DNA of 64,000 bases from Dactylorhiza incarnata (Eukaryota > Streptophyta > Magnoliopsida > Asparagales > Orchidaceae), in the NCBI GenBank assembly GCA_033032865.1, contig JAWHQI010000522.1, positions 434,001 through 498,000 on the forward strand, written 5' to 3'. The translations under genes and the position numbers were made by a program. Each line of letters opens with the position of its first letter. Position 1 is the first letter of the stretch. The notes beneath the pieces were generated by a model. It searched no databases and was not told the origin of the DNA. It saw only the letters and a list, made by a program, of their open reading frames with translations. Shown here in pieces: positions 44,951 to 55,491 of the stretch.

Positions 44951-47900
44951 CTCCCCCTTGAAGTGGGAAGTTGAAACTAGCCCCAGTAGGCTCCCGAACC
45001 TCCTTGTGGACGTCTCCCACCAACCTCCTAAGCCAGATGGTTTCCTGAGCTGCCAAGGCCGAGGCCTTGTATTCCGCTTCCGTGGTGGAGACCGACACGG
45101 AATCCTGCTTCTTGCTGCACCATGATATAGCTATAGGGCCCGCCATGAAGACGAATCCAGACGTCGACTTCCGATCATCCGAATCTCCCCCGTAATCAGC
45201 ATCCATGAACCCGTGCACCTCGAAGCCCGCATCCCTCCTGTACAGGAGACCCATGTCAGAGGTCGCCTTGACATACTTCAGAATGTTCCTGGCCGCTAGC
45301 AGATGAGGTACCCATGGCTCCGCCATATATCGACTCACTCTGCCAACTGCATATGCAATATCCGGCCTCGTGATCGTCAGATAGATCAAGCTCCCAACCA
45401 GAGCTCGGAACACCAACGGATCTTGCATAATCCTCCCCTCATCCTTCCGAAGCTTCATAGCCTTCTCCAGAGGTGTGGAAGTGCACTTCCCTTCCTTCAT
45501 GCCGAATCGCTCCACGATCCGCTCCGCATAACCGGTCTGGGTCACCATCACTCCATCTTCCTTCCTCTGCACCTCGAGTCCAAGGAAGTGGTGAAGCTCA
45601 CCTAAGTCCTTCATCTCAAACCTGATAGATAGCTCTGCCTGAAGCTGTGCTACTTCCTTCTTCGAGTTTCCCGTCACAATCATATCATCGATGTATAACA
45701 GCACGATGACCTGAAGCTCCCCGCTCTTCTTGACGAACAAGCTTGAGTCTGAGTCTGAAGCATCAAATCCACAGAATAGGAGATATTTTGCGATCTTCCC
45801 GTACCACACCCTCAGTGCTTGCTTCAACCCAAATAGGGCCTTCTTCAACTTGCAGACATGCTCCGGAAAATCTTCAGACACAAAGCCTGGTGGCTGGACC
45901 ATGAAGATATCCTTGTCAATCTCTCCGTACAAGAAAGTATTCTTGACGTCGAGCTGCCAAATCTCCCATCCACTGAATGCCGCCAAGGCAATGATGAACC
46001 AAACTGAAGTCATTTTTGCCACCGGACTGAAAGTCTCCTCGTAGTCTTCACCGTATTGCTGCGAGAACCCCCGAGCTACAAGGCGAGCCTTGTACCGCTC
46101 GATGCTACCGTCAGCCTTCTTCTTAAGCTTGTAGACCCACTTGCATGTCACAGGAGTGGTGCCCTTGTGCTTGGGCACAAGAGACCAGGTCTCATTCTTC
46201 TCGAGAGCTGCCATCTCTTCTTGCATTGCAACGTCCCACTCCTTCACGCCTCTTGCCTTCTCAAAGCTCGACGGCTCCCTCTCATCCAAGGGACCAGCGA
46301 AGAAACATGAGATGAAGCTCACTGCGTTTCCTCCTGTATAATGATCAGGTGCGACGATCGCTCGCTTCAACCTCCTCAGCTCCTTCCCCTGAACCACATT
46401 ATCTTCATCTGCTTCTTCCCTAGCTCGCCTTCCAGACGTGCTAGGAGCATCGCTCCCCCTGCTCCCTGAACCAGAAGCCCTCTTCTCGGAACTAGAAGGA
46501 GATGGACCACCTGGTGACACAGGTAGCTCCATCTGAAGATCCTCCACAGCTTTTTCTGGCACCTCCACCCTGCTCTCTGGTAGCTCCACATCAGAAGACC
46601 CCTTGTAAGATGTCACCTCATCGAACACGACGTAGCGAGATACCACAAACCTCCGCGTCTCCGGGTCCATGCACTTCTATCCTTTCTTCCGCTCATCGTA
46701 TCCCACGAAGACTAGCTTCCTTGCTTTCGCATCTAGCTTTGTCCAAAGAGAATCTGGAACATGCACGTAGCAGGTGGATCCAAACACCCTAAGGTGTGCC
46801 ATGCTTGGCTTCTCCTTGAACATCATCTCATGTGGAGTCAACATGTTGATGGGACTTGAAGGGATCTTGTTGATGACGTAGGCAGCACAAGACATTCCCT
46901 CCGCCCAGAAGGACTTTGGGATACTCTTGGCATGCAGCCAACAATTGCAGGTCTCCGTCAGATGACGGATCTTCCGTTCTGCAACTATGTTCTGCTGTGG
47001 AGTATGTGCACAAGTGAGCTCTCTCTGGATGCCTGCCTTCCTGCAAAAAGTAGAGAACTCACTGGAGGTGAACTCCCCTCCGTTGTCAGTTCTCTGCTTC
47101 TTCACCATCTGTCCTAGCCGACCCTCCACGAGCTCCGTGAACTCCACAAACTTGGCAAACGCCTCCGCCTTCTCCTTCAGGAAATATACCCAGACATATC
47201 TGGTGTAATCATCGATCAACACCAGCATATATCTGCTGCCTCCGAGGCTTGGGGTAGCAGTTGGTCCCATCAAGTCACTGTGGATGCAGGCCCTTGACCA
47301 GACCTCTAACCGCCATAGCTTTCAGCTTGTCCATCCCTACGTGCCCCAACCTCTCATGCCATATAACGGCACCATCATTCATCTTCATCTTGTCGACGTA
47401 GGAACTTATCGATAGAACAAACAAGTCCTTTGCCCATCTCCCGACATGGACGACCTCGGCCTTTACAGCCTCAAAATTGCGTAGAAACTTCACTTCTGTT
47501 GGGCCGAACAGAACGTGATACCCAGCGTCTACAGCGTTGGTCACGGAGAAGAGGTTTTTCCTCATACCAGGCATGTGATAGACACTCTTCAAAGTAAGTG
47601 GCCCTCTATCACTGACCAAGGAAACAACCCCCACCTTCTCTACTGGATGCACAATATTATCAGCAGTAATGATTGCATTGTTACCTGTATAGGGATGTGC
47701 AGAAGAAAGCTTGGTCTCGTCTCTGGTGAGGTGATGACCACATCCCGAGTCCACAATCCAGTCCTCCAGATCGTTGATAGGAGCAGAAGCTCCAACAGAA
47801 GCCGAGAAGGCTCCTCCCCAACCTCCTTCAAAGTGCCTGGCCTCAGCTTCCTCCTTCTCCGCAGCATGACCAGCTTGGGTGACCACCTTGCAATCCTTCC

Positions 47901-48690
47901 TGATGTGGCCATACTTGCCACTCTTGAAGCACTTCGGACCTTCCCCCTTCTTCTTCCCGTCAGCCTTGGGAGCATACCCCCTTTCCTGCTGCCCAGAAGT
48001 TGAAGGCCCATAGCCTCCTCCAGCGGTCTTCTTCTTCTTATCCCACTTCTTCTTCTTGCCTGAGAAGAGCACTTCGCCATCTCCCCCAGCCACTGACATC
48101 CCCGCCATCTGCCTTGCCAAACTTTCTTGCTATGCAAGCAAGTTCTCCAGCTCCAATAGAGACAGCTGATTTGCCCATCCCTGCACCGACGTCACAAAGG
48201 CAACATATTCCCTCCGCAAGCCGCGGATGATGTGCCTCTTCAGCTTCGCCTCAGAGATAGGCTCATCAGGATCCAATGCTGAGATTTCAGCGCACAAGTT
48301 CTTCATCTTCAGAAAGAAAGTGGAAATAGAAAGATCACCATGAGCCGACCTTGCCACCTCATTCTCCAAGAACTGTAGCCTTGCTACATTCTTCTTGTTA
48401 AACAGCCCATCTAGGGCTCTCCAGATCTCCGCAGCTGATCCACACCCCAAAATGTGATCAAACAGATCAGGTGAAATTGCTCTCTTCAGAGTGAACTCTG
48501 CCTTCGCATTCGTCCTCCTCCAAGTTCTCACCTCTGACCCATTATCCCCCTCCGGGACAACTTCATGCGTGTGATCTCCTCCAACTACCTCCCAGAGGTC
48601 CTCACCTAGAAGATAGCTTTGCATACACGACTTCCACTTCTTGAAGTTAGTCGATGTAAGCATCTCAATTCCAAGACCCCTCGCTTCCAT
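44951..48690 (-). pseudogene. Element G gag-pol, nearly complete but defective
   Basis: Minus strand. Gag (48690-48130) has the usual RGLGIEMLTSTNFKKWKSC. A TAG interrupts it where D has TCG. It continues through a zinc knuckle with Cys replaced by Ser (CFKSGKYGHIRKDC) and the protease WIVDSGCGHH. Near 47275 about 110 bp are missing, taking the CAGCQFGK half of the integrase zinc site and shifting the frame. Integrase core follows (47273-46677, RTDNGGEF), then a TAG, then reverse transcriptase (46670 on; LLYIDDMIVTGNSKK). RNase H runs to STTEAEYKASALAAQE, and then about 250 bp are missing before the PPT. Confidence 0.88.
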
Positions 48691-48777
48691 TGCTCTACCA
48701 GTGGTTCCTTCTTCACAAAGGCGATGGCTACTCTAAGTCACTCACTGCTCAATCACTCCAACCTCGCTCTGATACCA

Positions 48778-50029
48778 TGTGAAATATTTTGAATCTTTAT
48801 GGAGCGAGCAGGAGCTAGTCAACTTAGAGATACCAGCCAAAATAACCAAAAGCAAATGGAGGCAAACAAGAAATCTTTATTGATAGCAGTACTTCAATTA
48901 CAAGGCAAGACATGCTTGGCGAGACATGATTTCGCCAGCACAAACACCAAAGAGAAAATTACAAAGTTGAAGATAACTTGAGACCGCTCAGACCGCGCGA
49001 CCTCCCTGTGACTTGAGCAAGCTGCCAGACCGCAGCGACCTGCCGATCACAGGACACCACCAAACCGCACTCCTTCTTCCGAACTCCTGATTCTCCCGAA
49101 CTCCAGCACCACAACTCCAAGCCGTAGACCGCCCGAACACTTTCAGAGGAAGAGGTGATCGTTGCTGCCCACACTATCCGCAGAAGCTGCACAAGAAGAG
49201 TTCAATCAGCAGACCGCCCGGTCAGACAAATAGAGACTGCAAGAAAGAATAGAACTCGGCTTACACTTGGTGTGTCCTGATTATTGCTGCCGATGGGTCC
49301 TATTTATAGGCGTGAGACCTGATCCAGTCACCACCCTCTAGACCGCGCGACCTGACCGGTCACACTGCGCGATCAGCAATATTACTCCTGCTTCATTTTG
49401 GTGAACTCCCCAGCTTCAACATCAACCATGAGAGACTGCCACTCTCATAGCAGATCGCGACTCCAAAGGGGATCGCCAGACCGCCTGAAGCTGTTCACCT
49501 CCTGTGTTTGCCAGAGACCGTGAACACACCCAGTTCGCCAATAGACCGAGAACTCCTATCCGCATGTCGATCTCCATCTGAGACCGCGAACAGCGTCCAG
49601 CTTGCATACCAGTCTCTTCCTGAGACCGCAACCTGAGACCGCGCGACTAAGACCCTTAGTCCGCGAACACCACCAGAAAGCCCGGTCAACCACCAGACCG
49701 CATTCTGAGGAAAACCTGGAACAAGCTGTGCAGTCACACCAGACCGCCACAGCCTTGAAGAAGACAGCCCTCCACGCGGTCACGCATAGACCGCGCACAC
49801 CTGAAGACGAATAGCCCGCCACGCGGTCAGAGACAGACCGCGCGGCCTCCACCTTCAGCCGCCTTGGACCAGATACCAGCGATCAAGCCAGGAGACCGTA
49901 GCTAGGCTAAGACAAGCCAGACCGCAGAAGCAGACCGCCAAATCGTGCGGTCACGCCAGACCGCCCGACCTCCTCCTAGACCGCCCACGTCCAAAAGCCC
50001 TCCAAACTTCCACTTCAACAATTTCAACA
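48778..50029 (-). repeat. Element G 5' LTR
   Basis: 1252-bp partner of 43665-44950, starting tgtgaaatattttg. The minus-strand TATA box lies at about 49296-49307. It differs from the partner by substitutions and by loss of GACCGC-bearing units. Confidence 0.92.
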
Positions 50030-50034
50030 CTAAT

Positions 50035-50702
50035 TATTCAAGCCACTAGGAAATCACCAAGGAAGGAGACCGCAACCTGCTGATCGCAAACCTGCAAACA
50101 CAACAAACAGTAAACTCGCTTCCGAGACCGCCCGATCTCAAAATTGAGACCGCACAAAACAACCCAGGCTCTAGTTCTTATAATTCTCATTATGAATGAC
50201 GGGCCCTGCACCCCTATTTATAGGTGGGAGGACGAATGTTGTCACCACCACAAGAGAGGTACAATCACCACCCCTCTGATCGCAAGCGGTCTCACAAAGC
50301 AGACTGCGCGATCAGACCACTTGGACAACAGCCTGTCTAAGACCGCAAAACAGCAGCAGACCGCGCACAAGCCCCGCGGACACAGATTACTCCTTCCTTA
50401 GATCGCCTAGACCAAACCAAGAACATCTAGCCAACTTCAGACAAGTCGCCAGATCACTCAACATAAGCCGCCCGGTCATAGCAGTCACACAAGAACAGAC
50501 CGCCCGGTCTTCTATAAAGCAGATAGACCAACCAAGCAGAGCAGACCGAGAAGAGACCGGAACACTACTAGAACAAATCGGGCAACATAGCAGACCGCCA
50601 GAGCCAGACCAGCAGAGCACCAGAGCAGAGACTGTGCGGTCTCTGCGGTCACCAAAAAATAGACCGCCGGTCACCTTCCACTCCACTTCAATAATTTCAA
50701 CA
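50035..50702 (-). repeat. Element E 5' LTR, part 2
   Basis: Continues 43177-43664 behind the G insertion. The TATA box is on the minus strand near 50214-50225. It ends ttcaaca, followed by TSD CCAGT. Confidence 0.92.
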
Positions 50703-52247
50703 CCAGTGAGCTTTGAAAAGGCCAAAGGCGTGGAACAGTGGGGTTCGGCTATGAAGGAAGAGTTGACAGCTCTTGAGAAGAATGAGACCTGGTCTCTGGT
50801 GCCCAGGCCCAAGTGTATCACCCCTGTGACATGAAAGTGGGTCTATAAGCTCAAGAAGAATGCAGACGGCAGTATCGAGCTATACAAGTCTCGCCTTGTG
50901 GCTCGCGGATTATCGCAGCAATACGGTTAAGACTATGAAGAGACTTTCACTCCGGTGGCAAAGATGACTTCAGTTTGGTTTGTGATTGCCTTGGCGACAT
51001 TTTGGAGGTGGGAGATTTGGCACCTCGACGTAAAGAATGCTTTCTTGTACGGCGTGATTGAAAAGGACATCATCAAGGTCCAGCCGCCAGGCTTCGTATC
51101 TGAAGATTTTCCAGACTATGTCTGTAAGCTGAAGAAGGCCCAGTATGAGTTGAAGCAAGCGTCGAGGGTGTGGTATGGGAAGATTGCTGAATATCTCTTA
51201 TTCTGCGGATTCGGTGCTTCAGACTCTGATTCAAGCTTGTTCGTCAAGAAGAACGGGGAGATTCAAGTCATTGTGCTGCTTTACGTCGACGATATGATCG
51301 TGACGGGGAATTTGAAGGTGGACGTAGCAAAGCTTTGTGTTGAGCTATCTATCAGATTTGAGATGAAGGACTTGGGTGAAATTCACGATTTCCTTGGACT
51401 CGAAGTGCAGAGGAAGGAAAGTGGAGTGCTGGTGTCCCAGGCTGGATATGCGAAGCGAATTGTGGAGTGATTCAGCATGAAGGAAGGGAAATGCATTTCT
51501 ACACCTCTGGAGAAGGCCATGAAACTTCGGAAGGATGAGGGGAGGATTCTGGAATATCTGATTGTGTTCCGAGCTCTGGTTGGAAGCTTGATTTATCTGA
51601 CGATCACTAGGCCGGATATTGCATATGCCGTTGGCAGGGTGAGCCGTTATATGGCGGAACCACGAATGCCTCATCTACTAGCGGCCAGGAATATTTTGAA
51701 GTATGTCAATGCGACTTCAGATATGGGTCTCCTATACAGGAGGGATGCGGGCTTCAAGGTGCATGGATACATGGATGTTGATTACGGGGGAGATTCGGAT
51801 GATCGGAAGTCGACGTTTGGATTCGTCTTCATGGCGGGCCCTACGGCTATATCATGGTGCAGCAAGAAGTAGGATTCCGTGTCTGTCTCTACCACAGAAG
51901 CGGAATACAAGGCTTCGGCCTTGGCAGCTCAAGAAGCCATCTGGCTTAGGAGGTTGGTGGGAGACGTCTATAAGGAGGTTCGGGGTCCGACATTGCTCCG
52001 CGGCGACAATGAGAGTGCACTCAAATTAGTTACTAATCTAGTTTGTCAAGCGAGGACCAAGCATATCGAGATCGAGCATCATTTCATTCATGAGAAGGTG
52101 CTGGAGGGGTCTCTTTCGGTCGAGCATGTTCGAAGTCTAGACAACATTGCTGACATATTCACAAAGGCACTGGCAAAGGGGCCGTTCACTCTGCTAAGGA
52201 GTTTACTTGGGTTGTTTTCAACTTCCCACTTCAAGGGGGAGTGTTGA
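50703..52247 (+). pseudogene. Element D reverse transcriptase and RNase H, broken
   Basis: Plus-strand continuation of the D polyprotein after [12 protein letters not shown], stops near 50831 and 50926, then MTSVWFVIALATFW, LDVKNAFLYG and LLYVDDMIVTGN (active site at about 51280), a stop at 51468, KLRKDEGR, ITRPDIAYAVGRVSRYMAEP, VDYGGDSDD, a stop at 51870, then RNase H STTEAEYKA and the end LRGDNESALKLV. It finishes 3 nt inside the 3' LTR. The broken Met/Trp codons mark a dead copy. Confidence 0.87.
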
Positions 52248-53469
52248 AAATGTTGAAGTGGAAGTTGGCGGTTTGGGAGGAGGTCGCGCGGTCTGGCTAA
52301 CCGTGCGGTCTTGCGGTCTCCCTCTACGGTCTGAGATATTCGGTCTAGCCGCAGGTCATTCATCCTGACCGCCGTTCTCTGTCCAAGAGGTGTCGATGTG
52401 AGGCCATGGGGTCTAGTTCGTGAGACCGTTTGGCGAGCTGTTTTTGTTCTGTGCGGGTTAAGATGTTGACCACACAGGGTTGTTTTCTGGAAGGGGCAGT
52501 CCGGTATGGTGACTGTTCGGGTTCTTGTGGTTTGCGCTGGTTAAGGTGTTCTTAGTCGCACGGTCTCCTCTTTTGTGTTCGCATAAGACGGTCTCTTGGA
52601 GATCTGCTGGTATATGCGGACACTGGTGTTGGTCGGCTTGGTGGGCTCTTGCTCTAGTCAACCTGGTTGTGTTCGCGGTCTCTGGAGGAGGACTCGTAGG
52701 AGAACACAGGTGGTGAGCATCATGACCATTCGGGTTGTCATGATCGCGCAGCTTCTTGGAGGAGTGGCGTTCTCTCCTTGTCTGGGTTGAAGCCGTCGAG
52801 CTCACAAAGCGTAGAACGATCTTGCTGACTGCGTGGGTTGACCGGTCTTGGTCACGCGGTTAGGGCGGTGACTCTATCTCATAGGGTGGTGACTGGATCT
52901 GGTAACACGCCTATAAATAGGAGCCACTGTAGCAGCCAAAATCATCGCACCAAGTGTAAGTTGAGCTCGCGCCTATTTCTTGCAGCCTCTTTTTGTGTAC
53001 GGCCGGTTAGCTGATTGAAATTTCCTTGCGCAGCTTCTACGGATTGTGAGGGCAGCTGTGGTCACCTCTTCTTTTAAGGTATTCGGGCGGTCTCGCGACT
53101 TGCAGTGCGGGTTGATGGAGTTCGGGATAATCAGTGGAGTTCGTGAGGTTGCGGAGTTCTCGGTTGGTGTTGTTCAAGTCGCAGGCATGCTGTTCGGGCG
53201 GTCTTATTTTCTAGTCGCGCGAACTCCCAGGTCGTACGGTCAGGCGGTCTCGAGTTTCAGACCGCTGGTTATTTTTTCTTCAGTTCTATTTTTTTCTTCT
53301 TGGTTTTGTGTACTGGAAAAATCATGTCTCGCCATGTATACCTCACACTGTAATGAAGATTTCTGCTATTATCAATAAAGATTGTGTTGCTTCATGTGCT
53401 TCTGGTTGTTGGCTATAGCTTTGAGTTGTACAATTCCTGCTCACTCCTAGATCTTCGGAAAATTTCACA
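52242..53469 (+). repeat. Element D 3' LTR
   Basis: 1228 bp, from tgttgaaaatg to aaatttcaca, preceded by the PPT ttcaagggggag. TATA box near 52911-52918. GCGGTC words lie mainly upstream of it. Confidence 0.92.
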
Positions 53470-53505
53470 AATTTCACACAGCACGATTTTAGCCTATCAT
53501 GTTTT

Positions 53506-53523
53506 TGGCGCCGTTGCTGGGGA
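53506..53523 (+). promoter_or_regulatory. Primer-binding site of element H
   Basis: tggcgccgttgctgggga matches, with one change, the tRNA-Asp-type site used by Athila elements. It fixes the plus-strand orientation and the end of the largely missing 5' LTR (near 53499). Confidence 0.92.
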
Positions 53524-53808
53524 ATAGTTGTTGATATTTTGAAAGCTTTGTTTTATTAATTTTATCATTTCTTTTTCTTTTTAAGGTGAAATTAAATTCT
53601 TAGAAAGGGAGATTTGGGCGATCATCCCATCTTATCTCCTAGTACCGCTGAGAACCCTTCACCGGGTAGACCTCGGGAAATCTAAGACTAATTAAATCTT
53701 TAATTATTAAAAAAACTAAAAATTATTTATATTTATATTTATATTTGTTTTATGTTTATTTTTTCCTACTTTCTCCTTAATTCCTACGTTTTTTTTTTGG
53801 TGTATGAC
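53524..53808 (+). other. Element H leader, first part
   Basis: Untranslated leader, AT-rich, with the stretch gatcatcccat...cctagtaccg...ctcgggaa at 53610-53690 that recurs in element B. No gene. It ends with ATGAC (53804-53808), the TSD of the solo LTR. Confidence 0.7.
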
Positions 53809-55293
53809 TGATGAGTCCTGATCATATACACATTTATGGACTCATCCGGGCCATTATTTAGTCATTTCTCCGCACTTTAGCCTTGTTTTAGTTTATATTT
53901 GATAATCCATGCTAGGTGCACATCTTGGCCCACTTTGGTGTGATTTTCGTGCTTTTTGTCTTTAGTAGTATTCTTGTGCTGTTAGGTGCCACTTTCAGTG
54001 GCTAGATCTGTGGTTATGCTGGAATAGGAGTCGTGCAAGTGTTCCCGGTGCAATTCTGCACAGGAACACTGCGCACGATCACCGGTTCTATTGCGCACGA
54101 CCACTGGTCGTGCGCCACTGATCGTGTGCACTTAACCCTTTTTCACGAGTTCTGTTTGGTGCAGTGCGCACGACCACCGGTCGTGCGCCACTGCTCGTGC
54201 GCACTTACCATTTAATTTCCGAGTTCTGTTTGCTGTAGTGCGCACGACCATCAACTCCAGTGCGCACGACCACCGGTCGTGCGCCACTGGTCGTGCGAAC
54301 ATTTTATTTTATAATTTCGTATCTTGCAGGTTCCACCCAGGCAGTGCGCACGATCGCAGAATTCCAGTGCGCACGACCACTGGTCGTGCGCCAATGATCG
54401 TGCGCAGTATTTAATCCAGCGCCTATTTAAACGCCTGTTGCGATTTTAGGGCGGATCGTTCATTCCGGGAGCGGGGTTCCTGTTCCGTATGCCGCCGACC
54501 ACCACCTTGGGACGCCTCCCCTTCATCTCCTACGCAAAGGGAAGCCTCCTCCATCCATTCTAAGACTTCCTCCATTGTCCGTGAGTGTTCTCCATCGTCC
54601 GCAAGCCTCCAAGCAAGCATTCTTTCATTCCGCTCGGTGAGAAGAAGAAGAAACCTAAAGTCGAAGACGACGGAGCACGTAGGGAGATCGTGACAGCTCT
54701 CTACGCCGGAAGCATTGTCCGTCCGAGTCCGGAGGTAGCCCGACAACCTACCATTCCGGCCGTGAACGGCCGCTAGTCTTCAACATTGGTTATTTCTTTC
54801 CTCTTGACTCGTTGTACTCTTTGAACCGTGTAAAAACTCGAATATTGAGATGTTATTTGTTTAAATGAATGTCTCTTTGTTATTCTTCATGGTTTGGTTG
54901 TGATTCACTCCGTTCTCATTCACTCACTCGCGCCCGCACGCAAGGTGTTTGACCCGCGTTAGCAAGAGCTAACGGCGGTTGTGAAGAGGTGTTTGCGACC
55001 CTCACCCTCTCGCACTTGAGTTCACTTCATCCGCCTCACGAAGCACGGCATCGCGGCCGTTGCATCCACTTCACTTTGCGAAGCGGTGTTTTCGACCCGC
55101 ATTTCTTTTGTTATTGCTAAGATTAGGAAAACCAACCAAAAACCCCTCTTTGTGTTTGTTGAACGCTTGTGTAACAATCATCACTGCGCGATTCGTTCAC
55201 CCATCCTGCATTCCTCAAGAGACCGACATCCGGGGAATTTATTCTCCACAATTATTACTTGACAGCGACCGGTGCACTTGCCGACACGCATCA
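53809..55293 (+). repeat. Solo LTR J in the leader of element H
   Basis: 1485 bp, from tgatgagtcc to acacgcatca, flanked by ATGAC at 53804-53808 and 55294-55298. There is no internal region, so it is a solo LTR left by recombination between two LTRs. Its orientation is uncertain; a ctatttaaac at 54422 could be a plus-strand TATA box. At about 54055-54415 it carries four to five units with the words gcgcacgacca and tggtcgtgcgc, separated by text with gagttctgt. The same units occur in the LTR of F, whose ends are quite different. Confidence 0.85.
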
Positions 55294-55491
55294 ATGACCC
55301 GAAGGAATTCGTCAGATCTTCTTGAATTGGATCTGGAAATCGAGCAAACCATTCAGTGATGCTTAAGATTCCAAAGACGAAATTCTCAAGATCTGGTTGA
55401 GGAATCTGTATGCGACACTTCTTTCCTGAATACCTTTTCTTCTTCTTCTTCTTATTCTTCTCCTCCCTCCTCCTCTTCTTCTTCTTGTAAT
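55294..55491 (+). other. Element H leader, second part
   Basis: Leader sequence between the solo LTR and gag. It has a long pyrimidine tract rich in ctt at about 55438-55488, immediately before the gag ATG. Confidence 0.65.

Larger units (their letters stand above)
43665..50029 (-). mobile_element. Element G: deleted copia retrotransposon in the LTR of E
   Basis: LTR ends are TGTT...TTTCAACA. The TSD CTAAT is at 43660-43664 and 50030-50034. The PBS complement ctctgatacca ends at 48777 and the PPT complement lies at 44951-44970. G is 6.4 kb. Its coding part has only a few breaks but two real deletions, one in integrase and one in RNase H, so G cannot be autonomous. It is closely related to D and E. 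Confidence 0.93.
28730..50702 (-). mobile_element. Element E: decayed copia retrotransposon inside D
   Basis: LTR ends are TGTT...CAACA. The TSD CCAGT is at 28725-28729 and 50703-50707, and removing E rejoins the D frame at an EREP/SFEK position known from the related copies. The PBS complement (ctctgatacca) touches the right LTR at 43166-43176, so E runs on the minus strand. E itself carries F in its reverse transcriptase and G in its 5' LTR. Confidence 0.93.
24936..53469 (+). mobile_element. Element D: decayed copia retrotransposon, split by E
   Basis: Order on the plus strand: 5' LTR (start lost), PBS at 26131-26142 (tggtatcagagg), gag, protease, integrase, then the insertion of E, then reverse transcriptase, RNase H, PPT (ttcaagggggag, 52230-52241) and 3' LTR. 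Many stops and shifts show it is dead. Its left TSD is lost in the damaged border with A, and five bases aattt follow on the right. D, E and G share LTR ends and protein sequence and belong to one copia group. Confidence 0.9.

Noticed and set aside
28730..50702. Misassembly as explanation of the nested copia copies
   Set aside because: Each insertion has a matching 5-bp TSD and restores the interrupted frame or LTR, which a misjoin would not produce. Long reads could still test it.
53801..53845. Hammerhead ribozyme core (ctgatgagtcc) at the start of J
   Set aside because: The gatgagtcc...ggactcatc arms pair with each other, but the required gaaa and the third stem are missing, and the text is the start of a TSD-flanked LTR.
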